A stretch of 38,974 nt of DNA from a virus: IMG/VR virus record IMGVR_UViG_3300048597_000681, positions 1 to 38,974 of that record; one strand, given 5' to 3'. The notes under the pieces are model-generated. The model was not told the origin of the DNA. It was given only the letters and a program-made list of their open reading frames with translations, and did no database searches. The translations under genes were made by a program, and so were the position numbers. How positions within the stretch are numbered: the first letter of the stretch is position 1; every line of letters starts with the position of its first letter. This document shows positions 31,028-38,375 of the stretch, one piece after another.

Positions 31028-31464
31028 ACCACCTTGTCGAAGAGTGCAAATTCGTCCGCGTCATGAACGCGGTGGCCGCGGGTACCAGCGTGCAAAGCTC
31101 GACGGCCCTGGACACCAGGGGCTACGACGGCATTGCATGGGTGACCCTGTTCGGCGCGCTGACCGCCACGCAGGTCACCAGCCTGCAAGCCCAGAGCGGC
31201 GCCGCTTCGAACGGGAGCGATGCGACGGATATCACCGGGGCGGCGACCGCAGCCCTGGCCGATGCCGACGGCAACAAGGCCTTGATCCTCGACATGCAGT
31301 TGAGCGGTAACCCGCGCAACAAGCCGTATGTCCGCTGCCAGGTCAAGCGAGCCACCGCCAACGCGGTGATCGATGGCATGATCGCGATCCTGTACAAGGG
31401 CCGCAAATGCCCCATCAGCCTGGATGCCACGATCAAGGAAGCGGTCAAGTTCGTCGGCGGTTGA
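31024..31464 (+). CDS. Probable head decoration/structural protein
   Basis: The 146-residue protein is strand-rich, with a hydrophobic pattern consistent with a beta-sandwich (GIAWVTLFGALTATQ, KPYVRCQVKRATANAVI). Its position right after the capsid region suggests a decoration or stabilising protein. No specific family is recognised. It starts at ATG 31024, overlapping the stop of the upstream gene (ATGA). Confidence 0.6.
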   Translation: MNHLVEECKFVRVMNAVAAGTSVQSSTALDTRGYDGIAWVTLFGALTATQVTSLQAQSGAASNGSDATDITGAATAALADADGNKALILDMQLSGNPRNKPYVRCQVKRATANAVIDGMIAILYKGRKCPISLDATIKEAVKFVGG

Positions 31465-31500
31465 GCAACCGCCACGCCGCACGGTTTGGGGACGTAAGCA

Positions 31501-32103
31501 ATGATTGCCGCCAGCGGCCGAGAGTTGATTACGCCCCCAGCCGTCGAAGTGGTGACGTTCGATGACTTCGCCGCGCATCACAACCTGTATGACCCGGCCG
31601 AGCAGGAGGAAGTCAAACTAAAGATCGCCGCCGCCCGGCAGACGATCGAGCAGTGGACCAACTTGCAGTTCATCACCGCGACTTGGCGGCTGGCGTTCGA
31701 TCAGTTCCCACGCGGCAACTGCTGGCAAGATCGATCGATCCCGCTGCTGCCCCGTCCCGTGCAATCCGTCACGATCAACTACGTGGACGATGCGGGCGAG
31801 ACAGTCGAGCTCGACGAGGAGTTGTATCAGCTCACCACCACCGGACGTCCGCAATTGGTGCCGGCGTATGGTTTCACCTGGCCGATCGCCAGGCGGCAAC
31901 CGGAAGCCGTCACGCTCGACGTGGTGTGCGGCTTCGGCGATGCGGCCGATGACGTGCCCGACTGGGCCAAGCAAGCGATCCGCTTCCTGGCCTCGCACTG
32001 GTACGAACAACGCGAGAGCGTGAACGTCGGCAACATCGTGACTGAGATCCCGCAAACCCTCCAACTGCTACTGCAAACCCACGGCGTCGAAACCTTCTAC
32101 TAA
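31501..32103 (+). CDS. Head-tail connector, gp6-like
   Basis: Two hundred residues fit the HK97 gp6/connector type: an N-terminal helix bundle with EVKLKIAAARQTIEQWTN (about 38-55), a beta segment with PLLPRPVQSVTINYVDD (about 80-97) and VTLDVVCGFGDAADDVPDWAKQAIRFLASHWYE (about 138-172, split by turns). It forms the ring below the portal. ATG 31501 lacks a strong Shine-Dalgarno but follows a hairpin-prone spacer. Confidence 0.85.
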   Translation: MIAASGRELITPPAVEVVTFDDFAAHHNLYDPAEQEEVKLKIAAARQTIEQWTNLQFITATWRLAFDQFPRGNCWQDRSIPLLPRPVQSVTINYVDDAGETVELDEELYQLTTTGRPQLVPAYGFTWPIARRQPEAVTLDVVCGFGDAADDVPDWAKQAIRFLASHWYEQRESVNVGNIVTEIPQTLQLLLQTHGVETFY

Positions 32104-32124
32104 GTCACTTGGCCAGGAAAGCGG

Positions 32125-32147
32125 CCAGGCCCAGGTTCAGGGCCTGG
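32125..32147 (+). repeat. Hairpin before head-closure gene
   Basis: ccaggccc (32125-32132) pairs with gggcctgg (32140-32147) around aggttca. It occupies the 58-base gap between the connector and head-closure genes with no T tract after it. It may stabilise the messenger or tune expression of the following genes. Confidence 0.5.
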
Positions 32148-32161
32148 GGAATACCAAAACG

Positions 32162-32521
32162 ATGAATGCGGGACGGCTAAAGCATTGGGTCGAGCTGGAA
32201 GCTCCCAGCACCTCGCAAGACAGCTTCGGTCAACCGACCGAAGTTTTCCTGCGACGTGGCCGCGTGCGGGCTGGCATCGAGCCATTGACCGGCCGCGAGC
32301 TGCTGCAAGCCGCCGCCGCCGCCACGGCGGTGGGAAGCGTGCGGATTGTGCTGCGTTACTTCCCAGGCCTCGACGCGAGCTGGCGCCTTCGCTGGGTCGA
32401 TCGAGAGGGGCGGACCCATTTGTATTCGATCAATAGCGCGATCGACCCCAAAGAGCGGGGCCGGGAGCTGGAGTTGCTTTGTACTGAGATCACGATCGAG
32501 CGGGTGGCCCATGTCGGTTAG
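32162..32521 (+). CDS. Head closure/head-tail joining protein
   Basis: The 119 residues match the short beta-barrel head-closure proteins (SPP1 gp16/Phage_H_T_join): MNAGRLKHWVELEAPSTSQD at the start, then GQPTEVFLRRGRVRAGIEPL, VRIVLRYFPGLDASWRL and a final ELELLCTEI strand. ATG 32162 is followed by the gp10-like gene, overlapping it by 11 bases. Confidence 0.85.
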   Translation: MNAGRLKHWVELEAPSTSQDSFGQPTEVFLRRGRVRAGIEPLTGRELLQAAAAATAVGSVRIVLRYFPGLDASWRLRWVDREGRTHLYSINSAIDPKERGRELELLCTEITIERVAHVG

Positions 32522-32963
32522 CGGTTCGGTCAGTTCGGCCGACCTCAGCAAGGTGCTCAAGAATCTGCGGGAATTCCCGCAGAAGGTGGAGCGCCGCGCG
32601 TTGTCCAAGGCGGGCCGTGCCGCCACCAAGCTGATCGCCGCCCGCGCCAAAGAGTTGGCCCCGATGCAGGACAAGCCCAAGCGGGGCCAGAAACTACGCT
32701 CACCGCGGGGCCGGTTGAAAAAGTCGATCAAGGTCCGGGCGATGAAACGCAAAAAGGGGCGGGTCGGCTTCCGCGTCACCACGGGGCAGGGGGACTTCAA
32801 GGGGGACACGTTCTATGGCGGGATGGTCGAGTACGGCACCACCCGTCAGCCCGCGCAACCGTTCATGCGGCCGGCGTGGGACGAGAAGAAGCAAGAGGCG
32901 CTGGCTACTTACACCAGCGAAGTGAAACGCGAGATCGATTTGGCGGGAACCCATGCTGGTTGA
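32511..32963 (+). CDS. HK97 gp10-like neck/tail-completion protein
   Basis: ATG 32511 gives 150 residues with the features of HK97 gp10 family proteins: helical KVLKNLREFPQKVERRALSK, a long basic region, FRVTTGQGDFKGD and the diagnostic block YGGMVEYGTTRQPAQPFMRP. It acts in joining the tail to the head. It overlaps both neighbours. Confidence 0.88.
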   Translation: MSVSGSVSSADLSKVLKNLREFPQKVERRALSKAGRAATKLIAARAKELAPMQDKPKRGQKLRSPRGRLKKSIKVRAMKRKKGRVGFRVTTGQGDFKGDTFYGGMVEYGTTRQPAQPFMRPAWDEKKQEALATYTSEVKREIDLAGTHAG

Positions 32964-33390
32964 AGAAGCACTGATCGCGCAACTGGCGACCAAGGCCAGC
33001 GTCACCGGGCTGGTCCGCTCGCGGATCTATCCCGGCGTGATCCCGGCAGGGGTCGCGTTCCCGGCCATTCGATACACCAAGGTCAGCGCCCCACGCGAGC
33101 AAACCTTGGAAGGTCCGGCCGGCCTGGCGTTTCCCCGTTTGCAGTTGGATTGCCTGGCCCGCACCAAGGCGCAAGCCGCCCGTCTGGCTGAGGCGCTCCG
33201 CAACGCGCTGGATGGAGAAATGCAAATGTGGTGGGGCGGCGATGAGACCGGGGTCTGGATTGAGTACGTGGAGCTGGTGGACGAAGGCGAAGTGTATGAC
33301 GACGCCACCGACACCGACGAAGGCCAACTGTTTGGGCATCGCCTCGATTTGGTGATTGCCCACCGCGAAGGCGCACCAACGCACACCTGA
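32953..33390 (+). CDS. Tail completion/terminator protein (DUF3168-like)
   Basis: The 145-residue protein starts within the previous gene. MLVEEALIAQLATKASVTGLVRSRIYPGVIP is the typical N-terminus of the DUF3168/tail-terminator class, followed by PAIRYTKVSAPR, RLQLDCLARTKAQAARLAEAL and a strand-rich end. It should cap the tail tube. Confidence 0.85.
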   Translation: MLVEEALIAQLATKASVTGLVRSRIYPGVIPAGVAFPAIRYTKVSAPREQTLEGPAGLAFPRLQLDCLARTKAQAARLAEALRNALDGEMQMWWGGDETGVWIEYVELVDEGEVYDDATDTDEGQLFGHRLDLVIAHREGAPTHT

Positions 33391-33415
33391 TTCTTTTTGT
33401 TGAGGGGGACCAATC

Positions 33416-33817
33416 ATGCCGCATACCGCACGTTCCAGCCAAGGGACCAAGTTCAAAGATGGTTCGACCGCTTGCGTCAAGGTGGTCAACATCGACGGGC
33501 CCGGCGTTAGCGCCGCGTCGATCGATGTGACCGCACTCGATTCGGCTGGCATTGAATCGTTGCCCGATATTCCGGACTACGGCGAGGTCACCATGGACGT
33601 GGTTTACGATCCCAAGGAAGCCACGCATTCGTCGATTCTCGCCGCGATGGCCGCCAAGACAGTGGCCGCCAAATCGGTCGAGTATCCCGACGGATCGAGC
33701 CACGGCGGCAACGGTTTCTATACCGGGTTCAAACCCAAGGCCGCGCGCGGTGACAAGCTGGCGGCCGAGATCAAAGTGCGCGCTGCTGGCGTGTGGACCT
33801 TCACGCCTGCGGCGTAG
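33416..33817 (+). CDS. Major tail tube protein
   Basis: The 133 residues show the tail tube pattern of siphoviruses: VSAASIDVTALDSAGIESLPDIPDYGEVTMDVVYDP (split across 31-67) and a C-terminal set of strands (DKLAAEIKVRAAGVWTF). Position immediately before the frameshifted chaperone gene and tape measure is the usual one. The Shine-Dalgarno gaggggg at about 33402-33408 supports ATG 33416. Confidence 0.9.
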   Translation: MPHTARSSQGTKFKDGSTACVKVVNIDGPGVSAASIDVTALDSAGIESLPDIPDYGEVTMDVVYDPKEATHSSILAAMAAKTVAAKSVEYPDGSSHGGNGFYTGFKPKAARGDKLAAEIKVRAAGVWTFTPAA

Positions 33818-33857
33818 TTCAGTTTCCACCAACCCCCGTTTGTGAGAGTGCTGTTTT

Positions 33858-34217
33858 ATGTTGACTCGCGAAGAGTTGCTGAGCCGTTCCGGTCTCGACG
33901 TTTCGACCTTGCCGCGCGAAGAAGTACCCCTGCCCAGCGGCGGCAGCGTGTTGGTCCGCCGCATGACCGGCGCGGAGTTGGATGGCTGGGAACAGGAAAT
34001 GATTGCCCAGCGCAAAGAGTTCGAGGGGCGGGTGCCCAATGTGAGGGCCATCCTGAACACGCGCTGCCTATGTGACGGCAACGGCGCACGCTTGTTTACC
34101 GATGGCGAGACGGAATTGGTGGGCCTGTTCCAAGCGCCCGACGCTTCCGCCATCTATGACGTCTGCTGCGAGTTGAACCGCCTGCAGCGCAAGAAGGAGG
34201 ACATCGAAAAAAACTAA
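33858..34217 (+). CDS. Tail assembly chaperone, G-type
   Basis: The 119-residue protein occupies the place of lambda gpG or HK97 gp13: MTGAELDGWEQEMIAQRKEF and a helical C-terminus ending in ELNRLQRKKEDIEKN. Its end is the slippery A AAA AAC heptamer at 34208-34214 immediately before TAA. A minor share of ribosomes would continue into the downstream T-like frame. It acts on the tape measure protein during tail assembly. Confidence 0.85.
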   Translation: MLTREELLSRSGLDVSTLPREEVPLPSGGSVLVRRMTGAELDGWEQEMIAQRKEFEGRVPNVRAILNTRCLCDGNGARLFTDGETELVGLFQAPDASAIYDVCCELNRLQRKKEDIEKN

Positions 34218-34255
34218 TCGAGTCCGGCCGGCTGTTTCAATATTTGCTGGCCGGG
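34208..34255 (+). promoter_or_regulatory. -1 programmed frameshift site with stem-loop
   Basis: The heptamer A AAA AAC (34208-34214) lies in the zero frame directly before the TAA stop. After an 8-base spacer (34215-34222), tccggccggc (34223-34232) pairs with gctggccggg (34246-34255), 10 bp with two G-T pairs and a 13-base loop. This is the classic layout of a -1 frameshift signal, and the -1 frame stays open to 34585. Confidence 0.9.
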
Positions 34256-34585
34256 CATCTGGGAAGAACGCGGCGCGAGCTGCTGGAATCGCTTGACGCG
34301 GTGGAGTTGCGGGAGTGGCAAGCCGTCTATCGGCTGACCCGCTTCGGCGACGTCGAAGCGGAGAAGCGAATCGGCGAGCTGACCAGCACGATCATCAACT
34401 ATCGACCATTCGGCAAAGGCCGGCGGGATTTCACTGCGGAAGATATTTTTCCGCGACTCAACCGCGAGGCGGAGGTGGAGAAGCCTGAACAAAGTGAAGC
34501 GGAGATGCGCCGCAACATGGAAATGTTTGTGACCTGGACCGAGCACGAATTCGGCAACCCATCTGCGGAAACGCCAGCGGAATAG
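34211..34585 (+). CDS. T-like extension of the tail assembly chaperone (GT fusion)
   Basis: This part is read only after the -1 slip. The fused chain runs ...KEDIEKK-LIESGRLFQYLLAGHL and on into LDAVELREWQAVYRLTRFGD, which matches the T domain of GT chaperones (the DUF4035-type WQAYYRL block). A separate start at TTG 34244 would remove the leading helix and has no Shine-Dalgarno, so an independent gene is unlikely. The full fusion is 33858-34585. Confidence 0.82.
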   Translation, partial: KLIESGRLFQYLLAGHLGRTRRELLESLDAVELREWQAVYRLTRFGDVEAEKRIGELTSTIINYRPFGKGRRDFTAEDIFPRLNREAEVEKPEQSEAEMRRNMEMFVTWTEHEFGNPSAETPAE

Positions 34586-34591
34586 TCAACG

Positions 34592-36235
34592 ATGGCCCTA
34601 ATTGGCAAACTCGATATCGACCTGGTGGCCCGCACCGAGAAACTGATCTCGGGCTGTGGCAAGGGGGAGACGGTGTTGAAAGGCTTTGCCGGCAATGCCC
34701 AAGCCATCCTCACCAACCTGGCGGCCGGCGTCTCGATCGGTGCGGGGCTGGCCAAGTTTGTGGACCTGATCGGCCAGATCGACGAGACGGCCGACCTGGC
34801 CAACAGCCTGGGCACCACGGTCAACGAGCTCAATGCGCTCGAGCAGGCGGGCAACATGGCCGGCAGCTCGCTTGAATCGATCACCGGAGCGATCGGCAAG
34901 CTGCCTCGCATCCTGGCCACCGCCGCGGCCGACGGCGGCAAGGCGGCCGACGCGATCGAGAAACTGGGCCTCGACGTCAGCGACCTGATTGGGATGGATG
35001 CGACCAGCGCCTTCGAAGCGATCGGCGACCAGATCAGCGGGATCGAAGATCCGGTGCAGCGGGCGCAAATGGCTTATGCCATCTTCGGCAAGAGCGCCCA
35101 GGGCGTGATCAATATCCTGAGCAACTCGGGTGAGATCGAGAAGGCCCGCCAGCACATGGAAGCGCTCGCGCTGACGCTGGGTGAAGATCAGGTGGCCGCC
35201 GCGCAGGAAGCGGCCGATGCCTACGACACGCTGAACAAAGCCGGTTCGATGGTGGGGCAGGGGCTCGCGGCCGATTTTGCCCCCGCGCTCACGGTGATGT
35301 CCGAGTTCGCGTTGATGGTGATTCAAGGGGTCCGGGGTTTGCTTGACATCGGCAAGGCCATGACCGTGATGACGGTAGGCATTGGGGGATCGGGAATCGC
35401 CAGTCTGTTCGGCATCGACCCGGAGGCGTGGCAGGATAGCTTCTCCGCTGCGTTTGATGACGTAGTGGACGATGCCGACAAAAAACTGACCTCGGCCGGC
35501 AACGTCGCTCCCTGGGCCGAGGGGCTGCCGGCGCAACCAGAAAAAAGCCCGACCGACCTGGCCGCGGGCGAAGCGGCCATGGCCGAAGCCGACGCGATCG
35601 AGAAGGCCGAAGAGGCAGCGGCCAAGTTGGAAGAAACGCTGAAGCGCCAAGCCGATGAACTGACTTTCTCCAAGTCGGAACTGGCCCTGATGACGCTCGA
35701 CATGGAGCGCATCGGCGAGGCGGAGTATGACCGGCTGGCGGCCATGCAAGCGGAGGTGGTGGCAGCCCAAGAACTCAAAGCGTTGGAAGAGAATTACGAG
35801 TCGATCAACAAACAACTCGACCAACGGCTGGCCGTGCTGGAGGGGATCAGCCAGCAAGAGCAAGAGATCACCAAGCTGGCCGAAGCGGGTCTGGCCGGTA
35901 CCGGCGAGCTGCAGCGCAAGCACGATCTGATCGAAGCGATCGAAAAGCAACACGACCTCGAGAAAGACTTGGCCAACGAAGAGAAGCGGCGGCAAGAGGA
36001 TATCGATAAGGCCATGGCCAAAGACGCCGTGTTGCCCGAGGTGATCGATCAAGGGAGCGTGGCGGATTACAAGGCGACCATCAGCCAAGAGCTGGGCCGC
36101 GATGCGGAGCAATACCAGAAAGACAGCCTGGCCGAGCTGCGCCGCCAGGTCGAGTTGCAAAAGGCCTTGGTCGAGCTGCTGCGCAACAACGCGCCGCAAA
36201 GCCAAATCGAACTAGCCCAGGCGGAGATTCCCTAA
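34592..36235 (+). CDS. Tape measure protein
   Basis: The 547-residue protein sets tail length. It has an N-terminal conserved region (LANSLGTTVNELNALEQAGNMAGSS around 78-102), a hydrophobic middle (about 235-275) and a long coiled coil (about 330-460). At about 1.5 angstrom per residue it would predict a tail near 80 nm, which is short. ATG 34592 lies 6 bases after the GT stop. A long antisense frame over this gene is only a shadow of its coiled-coil composition. Confidence 0.9.
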   Translation: MALIGKLDIDLVARTEKLISGCGKGETVLKGFAGNAQAILTNLAAGVSIGAGLAKFVDLIGQIDETADLANSLGTTVNELNALEQAGNMAGSSLESITGAIGKLPRILATAAADGGKAADAIEKLGLDVSDLIGMDATSAFEAIGDQISGIEDPVQRAQMAYAIFGKSAQGVINILSNSGEIEKARQHMEALALTLGEDQVAAAQEAADAYDTLNKAGSMVGQGLAADFAPALTVMSEFALMVIQGVRGLLDIGKAMTVMTVGIGGSGIASLFGIDPEAWQDSFSAAFDDVVDDADKKLTSAGNVAPWAEGLPAQPEKSPTDLAAGEAAMAEADAIEKAEEAAAKLEETLKRQADELTFSKSELALMTLDMERIGEAEYDRLAAMQAEVVAAQELKALEENYESINKQLDQRLAVLEGISQQEQEITKLAEAGLAGTGELQRKHDLIEAIEKQHDLEKDLANEEKRRQEDIDKAMAKDAVLPEVIDQGSVADYKATISQELGRDAEQYQKDSLAELRRQVELQKALVELLRNNAPQSQIELAQAEIP

Positions 36236-37108
36236 ATGGGCGTGCTGCGCGTGACCATCTTTCGCAATTCGCCCCGTTCCACCTGGACGGCCGAGACGCG
36301 CGATCGGACCTATCGCGAGACGTTCACTGTGCAAATGGACAACTCGCACGATCCGCGCAACCAAGTCCCGGTGATGAACGCGCAGGATCCCAACAGTGGG
36401 TTGAAAGTCCCCTCGCTGTGGAGCTTGCATCCGTTCGACCTGCAGGCCGTCTGCCACCAAAAGGAATGCGAGCAGATCGGCCCGGCGGAGTATCGCGTGC
36501 ACTGCGGCTACAACAACAAGGTGAAGCCCGAGACCGAAGGGGGAGACAACGACCCCAACCCGCTCGCCCGGCCGGCCAAGTGGACCGTCGACGTGGAAGG
36601 CCAAGAATATCCGCTGGAGTTCGACGCGCGCGACGAAGATAAGAAGGTGGTCAACACGGCCGGCGACAAGTTTGCTGATCCGATCGTGGAGCTGGACTAT
36701 GTGACGGCGCTGGTCATCACCAAAAACACCGCCAGCTTTTCCCAGGGAGACGTGCAGGCCTACGCCAACAAATGCAACAGCGATTCGGTGGGCGGTTGGC
36801 CACCCAACACGCTGTTGATCAAAAAGCTCAGCGGCGAAGAGCTGTACGAAAACGGTGTGGCCTACTGGGCCCGGCGGTATGAGATTCTGGCCAACCCCAA
36901 GGGGTGGACCCGCCGACCGCGCAACCAGGGGACGCGCGAAAAGATCGACGGCAAGTTGGTGCGCATCACCGGGGCGGATGGCTACCCCATCACCACGCCG
37001 GTCGACCTCGACAACGACGGCAAGCGGTTGGCCGAGGGTGCGGACCCGATTTACTTGGAGTTTGAGAGCAAAGGAACCACGTCCTTCTTTTCGCTGGGCT
37101 TGTGGTAA
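36236..37108 (+). CDS. Probable minor tail protein
   Basis: ATG 36236 follows the tape measure stop directly. The 290 residues are strand-rich with an Arg/Thr-rich N-terminus (VTIFRNSPRSTWTAETRDRT) and a C-terminal FESKGTTSFFSLGLW. Directly after tape measure genes one usually finds distal tail proteins, so this is the positional assignment. No family signature is visible to me. Confidence 0.6.
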   Translation: MGVLRVTIFRNSPRSTWTAETRDRTYRETFTVQMDNSHDPRNQVPVMNAQDPNSGLKVPSLWSLHPFDLQAVCHQKECEQIGPAEYRVHCGYNNKVKPETEGGDNDPNPLARPAKWTVDVEGQEYPLEFDARDEDKKVVNTAGDKFADPIVELDYVTALVITKNTASFSQGDVQAYANKCNSDSVGGWPPNTLLIKKLSGEELYENGVAYWARRYEILANPKGWTRRPRNQGTREKIDGKLVRITGADGYPITTPVDLDNDGKRLAEGADPIYLEFESKGTTSFFSLGLW

Positions 37109-37120
37109 GGAGTATTTGCA

Positions 37121-37636
37121 ATGTCCGATTCTCGGCTTGAAGGCAACGTGTACGTAAATGGGAACCTGTCCGCCGCCAGCGTGACGATTCCCCCCGCCGC
37201 AATTAAGGCCAACCACATTGAGGGCAACGCGGGGATCGAGGCCACCAAGGTGGTGCATCAGATCCCGTGCCACTATCGCCAGGTCGAAGGGGCCGACGTG
37301 GTGAGCCAATCGGCACCGGTGCATATCGCCGCCGCGGCCGCCACCGTGGTGGCGGTCAAGGTGCTCACCGTCACCGCACCCAACGGCGGCAACAAACTGT
37401 TTACCGTCGATGTCAAGAAGAGCACCGGCGGCGGCGCGTACGCGACGATCCTCACCGGTGTGATCACGGTGGACGATGCGGCCACCGATCGGCAGGTGCT
37501 CAGCGGCACCCTCTCGGGCACGCCCACGCTGGTGGCCGGCGACAGTTTGCAGGTGGTGATCGCCGCCAGCGGTTCGACCGGCACGCAAGGCCAAGGGGTG
37601 CTGGTCGAAGTGATCGTGCGCGAGAATCCTCAATAG
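37121..37636 (+). CDS. Beta-rich virion protein
   Basis: ATG 37121 with aaggag (about 37108-37113) yields 171 residues with repeating Thr/Val/Ala strand patterns (HIAAAAATVVAVKVLTVTAP, SGTPTLVAGDSLQVVIAASG), an N-terminal GNVYVNGNLSAASVTIP of trimeric fibre type and no Cys pairs. It is probably a tail-tip or head-fibre decoration. Function unknown. Confidence 0.6.
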   Translation: MSDSRLEGNVYVNGNLSAASVTIPPAAIKANHIEGNAGIEATKVVHQIPCHYRQVEGADVVSQSAPVHIAAAAATVVAVKVLTVTAPNGGNKLFTVDVKKSTGGGAYATILTGVITVDDAATDRQVLSGTLSGTPTLVAGDSLQVVIAASGSTGTQGQGVLVEVIVRENPQ

Positions 37637-37673
37637 TTTTTACCAGGCAACTTGTTGGTTGGGATGGTGATGG

Positions 37674-38375
37674 ATGGCTGGTAAGAACTTTGGTTTCACC
37701 CAGCAGGCGGCGCGGCGGATCTCCAGCATGGTCCGTCGCGTGGAGGCCATGCCGGCATTGCGTGTCCCGGGTGGCGGGCTGTCGGGCTACGATCTGCCGG
37801 CGTTCGATCCGTTCCGCAACGATGCGGGAGTCACCATCCCGCCCTATGGCGTGATCTACAGCGACGGTTGGACCGACATCGACGATTACGAATGTTTTAA
37901 GGCCAAGCGATTGGGCACGTCGCGCATGCCGCTGTTGTTCGCGGTCAACGGTCCCAACGAAGTGGAGAGCAACAAACTGGGTGGCGCGAGCCTGTCCGAT
38001 TGGTCCTGGGCCCTGTTCGACACGGCGGACGATCCGGCCGAAGGGGAAATGTGGGGCCCCAAGAATGGGCAATTCAAGCTGTATAAGGGGTACTACGGTT
38101 TCCTCGTGACGGATCGAATTCGCGAGCGGGACGACGGCGATATCGTTTATTGCAAGCGGGTGCCGGTCCGCGAGCTGATTGTGAAAACCAACGCCGCGCA
38201 TGACGTCGATGATACGGGTGTCTGTACCATCTACGGCGGGCCGACCAAGGGGAGCGAGACCAGCATGGGCATCACGATCGATGCCTGGAATCGCTACGCC
38301 GATTTGGCCACGGGTAAGTGGGCCCAAGCCCAGCACGTCGGAACGGGCTACGACCTGGTGGCGGGACAATGCTAG
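37674..38375 (+). CDS. Hypothetical tail-region protein
   Basis: The 233-residue protein contains a mixed strand/helix core (PPYGVIYSDGWTDIDDYECF, KGYYGFLVTDRIRERDD) and a late segment GGPTKGSETSMGITIDAWNR. It overlaps the last gene by 7 bases. ATG 37674 has only a weak ggtgatgg context upstream. Position at the end of the tail operon suggests a virion role; no family is recognised. Confidence 0.55.
   Translation: MAGKNFGFTQQAARRISSMVRRVEAMPALRVPGGGLSGYDLPAFDPFRNDAGVTIPPYGVIYSDGWTDIDDYECFKAKRLGTSRMPLLFAVNGPNEVESNKLGGASLSDWSWALFDTADDPAEGEMWGPKNGQFKLYKGYYGFLVTDRIRERDDGDIVYCKRVPVRELIVKTNAAHDVDDTGVCTIYGGPTKGSETSMGITIDAWNRYADLATGKWAQAQHVGTGYDLVAGQC

Noticed and set aside
34244-34585. Independent gene starting at TTG 34244
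   Set aside because: No Shine-Dalgarno, and the frame is explained by the -1 frameshift at A AAA AAC with a stimulatory stem.
34598-36205. Antisense open frame of 535 residues over the tape measure gene
   Set aside because: It mirrors the GC-rich, charged coiled-coil codons of the tape measure protein, has no ribosome binding site of note and no domain features.
36212-37633. Antisense open frame of 473 residues over the minor tail genes
   Set aside because: It crosses two plus-strand genes and their ribosome binding sites and looks like low-complexity shadow sequence.
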